18,920 nt of DNA from NCBI GenBank assembly GCA_012727965.1, contig JAAYFZ010000019.1, forward strand, positions 1 to 18,920, given 5' to 3'. This stretch comes from Clostridiaceae bacterium. Its GTDB lineage: Bacteria; Bacillota; Clostridia; Saccharofermentanales; UBA5734. Made by a program: the position numbers and the translations under genes. This document shows positions 6,965 through 11,546 of this stretch, one piece after another (position 1 is the stretch's first letter; each line of letters begins with the position of its first letter). The notes below the pieces were generated by a model. That model was given only the letters and a program-made list of their open reading frames with translations. It had not been told where the DNA came from and did not search any database.

Positions 6965-7270
6965 ATGATCAATAATAACCGAAATACCAATAATTCATAC
7001 ACAGATAGTACTGCCTTCCCACTTGAAATATATGGTCATCTTCTCAAACGCATCAGAGAGAGACAACATATCAGTCAAATGGAATTAGCCCGAAGAACAG
7101 ACCTGAGTGTTTCATTTATCAGCAGTGTGGAAAATGGTCAATCTCAAACAAGTATAGGCAATGCAGCATTGATATGCAATGCTTTGAATGTATCACTAAG
7201 CAGCGTCTACGACACGGCTGTCAGAGTAGCTGAAATTGTTGATCATAACCAATATAAGAAGGTGGAATAG
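6965..7270 (+). CDS. XRE-family helix-turn-helix regulator
   Basis: Small DNA-binding protein of 101 residues with one HTH_3 domain at about residues 25-83 (HLLKRIRERQHISQMELAR, then LSVSFISSVENGQSQTS and ALICNALNVSLSSVYD). There is a polar Asn/Thr-rich head and a short tail, and no sensor or peptidase domain. GAGGT lies eight bases before the ATG. The stop overlaps the GTG of the flavoprotein gene by one base (TAGTG), so the two are translationally coupled. The location after an extended -10 promoter with a nearby dyad suggests it controls its own operon. The signal it reads is unknown. Confidence 0.88.
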   Translation: MINNNRNTNNSYTDSTAFPLEIYGHLLKRIRERQHISQMELARRTDLSVSFISSVENGQSQTSIGNAALICNALNVSLSSVYDTAVRVAEIVDHNQYKKVE

Positions 7271-8526
7271 TGGGCAAACGGGTTATAGTCATAGGTGCAG
7301 GAGCAGCTGGTCTGATTGCCGCATGGTCCGCAGCAGCAAATGGTGCCAGTGTTACCTTGCTCGAAAAGATGCAAGCATCTGGCCGCAAGCTTCTTATCAC
7401 TGGCGCTGGCCGCTGCAATGTAACAAATAGCAATGATATTGACGCTTTTATTCAGAAATATTTTTCCAAGGGCAGGTTTCTCTACCCTGCTTTTAATAAT
7501 TTTTTCCGCGAAGATCTGCTTAAGCTTTTAGAAACTGAAGGACTTCGGTTTATTACAGAGCCAAACGGCAAGATATTCCCGGCAAGCGGCAAAGCCGGTG
7601 ATATCCTGGTGGCACTTAATAGCCTAAATATCAAAGTGAATGTTAGAGTCATAACTGGTGAAGCTGTCAAATCTCTGCAGATTGAAGATGGCAGGATTGT
7701 CGGTGTGAACACAGAGAATAGCAGCTATAATGCAGATGCTGTCATATTGGCAGCTGGTGGGACCTCCTGGCCTGGTACAGGATCCTCAGGAGACGGTTGT
7801 AGGCTAGCCGCATCAATTGGTCACAAAATCGAAATGCTCAGACCAGCTCTGGTACCTATTGTAATCGAAGCGGAATGGCTGCGGGAGCTAAAGGGTATCA
7901 GCCTGCAGCAGACAGATGTACAGCTCTTATGTAATGGACGCAAGAAGGCTTCTGATAGAGGAGAGCTGCTTTTTACTCATTTTGGCCTCTCTGGGCCTGT
8001 TATTCTTAGACTGTCACGTAATCTTCCTGATTTTTCTCTAAAACAGAAAACGGGCGAAGAAGCTGCCTGGCAGCTCAAGATTGATTTGGCACCAAATGCA
8101 TCTGTTTCATCTTTGTTGGAAATCTGGCGGACGGCAATTAGCGCCAATCCTGCACGGTCGCTGATCAACTGTTTAGGCGAACCTTTTCCTGCTCGTTTGA
8201 CAGCGGCCTTGATGCAGCAGTATGGTATTAGTAGGGATATAAGAGCAGCAGATGTTGGAATGGGCAAGCTTGAAGCTATGGCATCAGGATGTAAGGGATT
8301 GGCGCTGAACATCGCTGGCACCAGAGGCTACCGGGAGGCCATGGTGACAGCAGGCGGTGTCAGTCTTAAGGAAGTAGATCCCAGAAGTATGCTATCCAGA
8401 CTTGTACCGGGTTTGTATTTCGCAGGTGAAGTTCTGGATATCGACGGTGACACTGGAGGATATAATCTGCAGGCAGCTTTCTCTACCGGTGTTCTAGCCG
8501 GGCTGCATGCCGCCTCAGATCATTAG
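7270..8526 (+). CDS. FAD-dependent oxidoreductase of the HI0933/YhiN/BaiN family
   Basis: Two-dinucleotide-binding-domain flavoprotein of 418 residues. The N-terminus has the FAD Rossmann motif VIGAGAAG (residues 7-14) and the family hallmark GRKLLITGAGRCNVTN (38-53). The C-terminus carries GEVLDIDGDTGGYNLQ (386-401), which closes over FAD. Most members are annotated only as aminoacetone-oxidase-like or flavoproteins. Clostridial BaiN has been linked to bile-acid dehydroxylation, but that role cannot be assigned from sequence. The start is GTG at 7270, with AAGGTGG just upstream and a one-base overlap with the XRE stop. The phosphoribosyltransferase-like gene follows 18 bases later. The family assignment is firm; the substrate is unknown. 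Confidence 0.92.
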   Translation: MGKRVIVIGAGAAGLIAAWSAAANGASVTLLEKMQASGRKLLITGAGRCNVTNSNDIDAFIQKYFSKGRFLYPAFNNFFREDLLKLLETEGLRFITEPNGKIFPASGKAGDILVALNSLNIKVNVRVITGEAVKSLQIEDGRIVGVNTENSSYNADAVILAAGGTSWPGTGSSGDGCRLAASIGHKIEMLRPALVPIVIEAEWLRELKGISLQQTDVQLLCNGRKKASDRGELLFTHFGLSGPVILRLSRNLPDFSLKQKTGEEAAWQLKIDLAPNASVSSLLEIWRTAISANPARSLINCLGEPFPARLTAALMQQYGISRDIRAADVGMGKLEAMASGCKGLALNIAGTRGYREAMVTAGGVSLKEVDPRSMLSRLVPGLYFAGEVLDIDGDTGGYNLQAAFSTGVLAGLHAASDH

Positions 8527-8544
8527 TTCCGGAGGTGAACGGCT

Positions 8545-9186
8545 ATGCAATCAAGAGCTATTTTTATTCAATCTTCTGTCAAGCCTTCTCTGCAGATGGA
8601 AATTCTGCCGGGACATTTTGCTACTCGCAATTCACATGTCAATTATTATCTGAATATGACTCAAATCAAGAGCAGGCATGTGATGGCCAGAGATGCTGCT
8701 AAATACTTCGCTGAACTTCTTGTCAGCAGCACGCCTGTCGAGACTATTGTCTGTCTGGACGGGACCGAAGTCATTGCTGCCTATCTGGCAGAGGCATTAA
8801 CCGATAACGCAAGCGGAGGCGCCATGAGCGGCAGTATTATTGATATCATCACACCTGATCATAATCATTCTGGTCAGCTGATTTTTCGTGATAATGTTCA
8901 GAGCATGGTCTGGAATAAACAAGTCCTGCTGCTTGCCGCCTCGACAACAACAGGCACGACGATATCACAGGCAATACAATGTATCCACTATTATCATGGA
9001 ATCATCAGCGGATTAGCAGCAATTTTTAGTGCTGTTGATGATATAGACGGCTATACAGTTCATGCAATCTTCGGTCACGAGGAGCTGCCTGACTATTCAA
9101 CATTTTCAGTTGATACTTGTCCTGACTGTAAGGCAGGCGCAAAAATTGATGCTTTGGTAAACAGCTTCGGCTATTCCAAATTGTAA
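8545..9186 (+). CDS. Orotate-phosphoribosyltransferase-like protein with atypical PRPP loop
   Basis: A 213-residue type I phosphoribosyltransferase-fold protein, of a kind often labelled orotate phosphoribosyltransferase in clostridial genomes. The PRPP-binding loop position reads VLLLAASTTTGTT (127-139). The hydrophobic strand and TTGxT phosphate-binding turn are present, but the usual acidic pair (DD/ED) is replaced by Ala-Ala. A C-terminal CPDC (192-195) followed by KIDALVNSFGYSKL is distinctive. No other pyrimidine-synthesis gene is nearby. GGAGGTGA six bases before the ATG makes the start firm. It is the third gene of the XRE-flavoprotein operon and ends before a hairpin terminator. True PyrE activity looks doubtful; a regulatory, salvage or non-catalytic role is as likely. 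Confidence 0.7.
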   Translation: MQSRAIFIQSSVKPSLQMEILPGHFATRNSHVNYYLNMTQIKSRHVMARDAAKYFAELLVSSTPVETIVCLDGTEVIAAYLAEALTDNASGGAMSGSIIDIITPDHNHSGQLIFRDNVQSMVWNKQVLLLAASTTTGTTISQAIQCIHYYHGIISGLAAIFSAVDDIDGYTVHAIFGHEELPDYSTFSVDTCPDCKAGAKIDALVNSFGYSKL

Positions 9187-9257
9187 CTACGGAAAACCAC
9201 AGAACACATTCTGCAAAAAATATTTAACTTTATCAGTTTATAAGTGCTAAAAACAAA

Positions 9258-9288
9258 AAGCGGCGGACCTTCCCGGAGTCCGTCGCTT
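9258..9288. terminator. Bidirectional Rho-independent terminator
   Basis: AAGCGGCGGAC (9258-9268) pairs with GTCCGTCGCTT (9278-9288), giving 11 base pairs with one G-U and a nine-base loop. On the minus strand it is followed by TTTTTGTTTTT, which suits the zinc-ribbon gene arriving from the right. On the plus strand a weaker TTCATTATTCT follows, ending the XRE operon. The rest of the 129-base convergent gap is AT-rich with nothing else recognised. Confidence 0.8.
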
Positions 9289-9315
9289 CATTATTCTAAG
9301 TTCTTAAATAGGAGT

Positions 9316-10017
9316 CTAGAGCGGAACGCCAATGATTTCACTTAGCAGACGACGTTCGTCAGCTGGCAATCTGCTCACCCGCTCAGCAAGCGCGTCGCTT
9401 TTTTCTGTAAACACAGACGAAAAAGCAAACCAGGCTGCCCTGAATATTTCGTCACGATAGCTGATTGGTTCGAATTTCAGCCAATAACTGAAAATCAGCT
9501 CACTGACCTCAGCAGCTGCTTTGTCTGCAATCTGCTCTGGTTTAAGCTTAACCATATCAAGCATTTTCGAGCCGTAGTGTCGGTCTTCACGGCAAGTCTG
9601 ATAAAAAGCTCGGGCAGAATCATACAGTTGCTCCGATATAAGCTTTTTAGCCTGATCTCCAGCCTCAATAAGCACATCGCCTATTACAGACTGCTGCCAA
9701 AATTTATTTGCTTCCCGGCTGGCACGCTTAAGACCAAAAAAGCCCCTGCTATTACGACCGTGAAAAATCAACATCGACCAGAAACCAATGAATGTGTCGC
9801 CTTTTTCACCAGTCTTCTTATTCCAGATCTTGAACCTAACATTTTCTATTGCCTTTTTCCATTCAAGATAGCGTTCTTGATCCGGATCTACAGTCTGGTC
9901 ATTTACCGCTGCCGCGCCTATCATATTTGCATGACCGCAATAAAGACAGTAGGCACGCTCAACCTTCTCATCAGCCTGAAAATTTTTGCCGCAGCCGGCA
10001 CATTTTATTTCAATCAT
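9316..10017 (-). CDS. Zinc-ribbon protein of unknown function
   Basis: I do not recognise the family beyond its head. The first 30 residues form a zinc ribbon with two CxxC knuckles (CAGC at 6-9, CLYC at 24-27), a short version of the rubredoxin/TFIIB-like fold. The remaining 200 residues look mostly helical and are rich in aromatic and charged residues (for example IFSYWLKFEPISYRDEIFRA). There is no signal peptide or membrane segment, so it is probably cytoplasmic. The ATG is preceded by AGGAGG at ideal spacing, and the gene has its own promoter 36 bases upstream and a strong terminator. It follows the DEAD-box helicase but is separately transcribed. Roles in RNA or protein binding are possible, but nothing in the sequence decides. 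Confidence 0.75.
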   Translation of the reverse strand: MIEIKCAGCGKNFQADEKVERAYCLYCGHANMIGAAAVNDQTVDPDQERYLEWKKAIENVRFKIWNKKTGEKGDTFIGFWSMLIFHGRNSRGFFGLKRASREANKFWQQSVIGDVLIEAGDQAKKLISEQLYDSARAFYQTCREDRHYGSKMLDMVKLKPEQIADKAAAEVSELIFSYWLKFEPISYRDEIFRAAWFAFSSVFTEKSDALAERVSRLPADERRLLSEIIGVPL

Positions 10018-10052
10018 TGAAACCTCCTGAATCAGGTAAATCTTGAGACTTC

Positions 10053-10081
10053 ATTATGGTATAAGAAGCAAAATTGATCAA
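10053..10081 (-). promoter_or_regulatory. Promoter of the zinc-ribbon gene, with palindrome over the -35 box
   Basis: On the minus strand TTGATC (10081-10076) and CATAAT (10058-10053) are separated by 17 bases, with a start site near 10046 and AGGAGG at 10022-10027. AATTGATCAATT (10072-10083), a perfect 12-base palindrome, covers the -35 box and may be an operator. Confidence 0.5.
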
Positions 10082-10109
10082 TTCAATCCAGATGCATTTA
10101 GGACTTATC

Positions 10110-11285
10110 TTAAATCTCAAGCAGCTCCATTTCAGTTCTCGTATATCTTATAATGCTTTCAAGCCTGACTTGATGTACCGGCGACGTAAATGTATAAGCT
10201 ACTCCTTTGCGTCCTGCACGTCCGGTCCGGCCGATTCGATGCGTATAGTGCTCATTTTCATTAGGAATTTCATAATTGATGACAGCCTCAACACCTTCAA
10301 CGTCTATTCCACGGGCAGCAACATCAGTACAAACAAGGACACTGATATTGCCGTTTCTGAAGCCTTTAATAACTTTTTCCCGCATGCTTTGATTGATATC
10401 GCCGTGGATACTCTCTGCCTTGACACCAGCTTTTTTCAGTTTACGTGCAACTGCTTCTGTCATATACTTCGTGTTGCAAAAAACCATTACCTTCTCAAAA
10501 GAATTTTGTTCTATCAATTTGACGGTCGCTTTTAGGCGTTCAGCACCATTTGCAACAATTTGAAATTGATCTATCTGCGGCTTATTCTCATCACTTGCTT
10601 CAACTACGATCTCAACGGGCTCACGCTGATAAATCCAGCTTATATCCATAACTGATCTTGACATCGTCGCGCTGAACATTGCTATCTGTGAAACCTTAGG
10701 CATTTTATCAAGCACATAGCGAACATCTCTTACGAAGCCCATATCAAGCATCCTGTCAGCTTCGTCAAGAATAACAGTATGAACTGCTCCTAAGTGAACT
10801 ACGTTGCGCTTCATCAGGTCGATCAATCTTCCTGGTGTGGCAACCATTATCTGCGGTTTATGTCGTACTTCTTCTATTTGATTGCCAATACTGCGTCCAC
10901 CATATACGACAGCTATTCTGACATGGCTCATATAAGCGGCAAGTTCAGTCATTTCTTCGCCAATTTGAATTGCCAGCTCTCTGGTAGGCGCCAGGATCAG
11001 CACTTGTATCCCCTGCTCATTGATCTCGAGATGCTCTAGAGCAGGTATGCCGAACGCAGTTGTCTTGCCTGTGCCAGTAGGTGCTTTTGCAATAATATCA
11101 TGCCAATCAAGCATCGGCAGAATAGTACGGGCCTGAACCCCTGTAGGGTCGGTAAAACCCATTTTCTCGATAGCCTGCATCAGCTCAGGTGACAGCTCCA
11201 TCTCTTCAAAAGAGAATTCTTGCTGATCACTATCATAATCTTGAACAATTTCATTTTCTGTTGATAAAGGGTCATTTTTTTTCAA
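10110..11285 (-). CDS. DEAD-box ATP-dependent RNA helicase
   Basis: Superfamily 2 RNA helicase of 391 residues, consisting of the two RecA domains with almost no C-terminal tail. Motifs seen: Q-motif GFTDPTGVQ (43-51), Walker A APTGTGKT (68-75), PTREL (100-104), ATPGR (149-153), DEAD (174-177), SAT (205-207), ARGID (324-328) and HRIGRTGR (349-356). Such proteins unwind short RNA duplexes in ribosome assembly or mRNA decay and often help growth in the cold. The missing basic tail separates it from CshA/DeaD, so I give no symbol. The start is TTG at 11285, supported by GAGGTGAG seven bases upstream. It has its own extended -10 promoter after the tRNA-Val terminator. An acidic N-terminal extension of about 25 residues precedes the core. 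Confidence 0.95.
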   Translation of the reverse strand: MKKNDPLSTENEIVQDYDSDQQEFSFEEMELSPELMQAIEKMGFTDPTGVQARTILPMLDWHDIIAKAPTGTGKTTAFGIPALEHLEINEQGIQVLILAPTRELAIQIGEEMTELAAYMSHVRIAVVYGGRSIGNQIEEVRHKPQIMVATPGRLIDLMKRNVVHLGAVHTVILDEADRMLDMGFVRDVRYVLDKMPKVSQIAMFSATMSRSVMDISWIYQREPVEIVVEASDENKPQIDQFQIVANGAERLKATVKLIEQNSFEKVMVFCNTKYMTEAVARKLKKAGVKAESIHGDINQSMREKVIKGFRNGNISVLVCTDVAARGIDVEGVEAVINYEIPNENEHYTHRIGRTGRAGRKGVAYTFTSPVHQVRLESIIRYTRTEMELLEI

Positions 11286-11332
11286 AGTCTATCTCACCTC
11301 ATATTAATTTAACTTCTTGAATCCTTGCTATT

Positions 11333-11341
11333 ATTGTACCA
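11333..11341 (-). promoter_or_regulatory. Extended -10 promoter of the helicase gene
   Basis: On the minus strand TGGTACAAT (11341-11333) is an extended -10 element with a TACAAT hexamer. No good -35 box is seen. It gives a leader of about 40 bases before the TTG start and its GAGGTGAG site. Confidence 0.45.
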
Positions 11342-11352
11342 TACAGGCAGTT

Positions 11353-11378
11353 TCACAGCTGAAGGATGGAGGCTGTGA
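11353..11378. promoter_or_regulatory. Inverted repeat between tRNA terminator and helicase promoter
   Basis: TCACAGC (11353-11359) and GCTGTGA (11372-11378) are perfect 7-base complements around 12 bases. The element lies just upstream of the helicase -10 element and after the tRNA-Val terminator. No T-run follows on either strand. It may be an operator for the helicase promoter. Confidence 0.35.
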
Positions 11379-11392
11379 TGCATTGAAAAAGC

Positions 11393-11420
11393 AAAAACCC
11401 CAAGACGTAAAGTCTCAGGG
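11393..11420 (-). terminator. Terminator of tRNA-Val
   Basis: Minus-strand CCCTGAGAC (11420-11412) pairs with GTCTTGGGG (11406-11398), nine base pairs including two G-U pairs around a five-base loop. TTTTT (11397-11393) and then GCTTTTT follow directly. It begins eight bases after the CCA end of the tRNA. Confidence 0.85.
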
Positions 11421-11428
11421 CTTCGACC

Positions 11429-11505
11429 TGGTGGGTAGTATTGGACTCGAACCAACGACCCCTTGCATGTCAAGCAAGTACTCTAACCAGCTGAGCTAAC
11501 CACCC
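11429..11505 (-). tRNA. tRNA-Val (anticodon GAC)
   Basis: A 77-base cloverleaf read on the minus strand. The acceptor stem GGGTGGT (11505-11499) pairs with ACTACCC (11439-11433), followed by A73 and an encoded CCA (11431-11429). The D arm is GCTC/GAGT with loop AGCTGGTTA. The anticodon stem is CTTGC/GCAAG around loop TTGACAT, giving anticodon GAC, which reads GUC and GUU valine codons. The T arm is GTTGG/CCAAT with loop TTCGAGT. All arms pair with only wobble exceptions. It stands alone, with its own promoter and terminator. Confidence 0.96.
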
Positions 11506-11517
11506 AGGCGCCTGATT

Positions 11518-11546
11518 ATTATATCGAGCAGCTTAACGACTGTCAA
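11518..11546 (-). promoter_or_regulatory. Perfect consensus promoter for tRNA-Val inside the upstream CDS
   Basis: On the minus strand TTGACA (11546-11541), a 17-base spacer and TATAAT (11523-11518) match the housekeeping sigma consensus at all 12 positions. The -35 box lies within the last codons of the surface-protein gene and its stop codon falls in the spacer. Transcription would start about six bases before the mature tRNA, in the palindrome CAGGCGCCTG (11505-11514), a GC-rich discriminator region as in stringently controlled stable-RNA promoters. Confidence 0.88.

Noticed and set aside
7239..7246. Third copy of TTGATCAT (within the XRE gene) considered as part of a shared TTGATCA regulon motif with 6811-6835 and 10072-10083
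   Set aside because: GATCAT-type words recur throughout this window in coding sequence, and this copy lacks a second arm, so a shared operator is not supported.
9577..10020. Plus-strand open frame of 147 codons opposite the zinc-ribbon gene
   Set aside because: It is a shadow of a gene with an AGGAGG site, zinc knuckles and its own promoter. The shadow has none of these.
10074..10535. Plus-strand open frame of 153 codons opposite the 3' part of the helicase gene
   Set aside because: No recognisable domain and no ribosome binding site, and it lies within a helicase gene whose motifs are all intact on the other strand.
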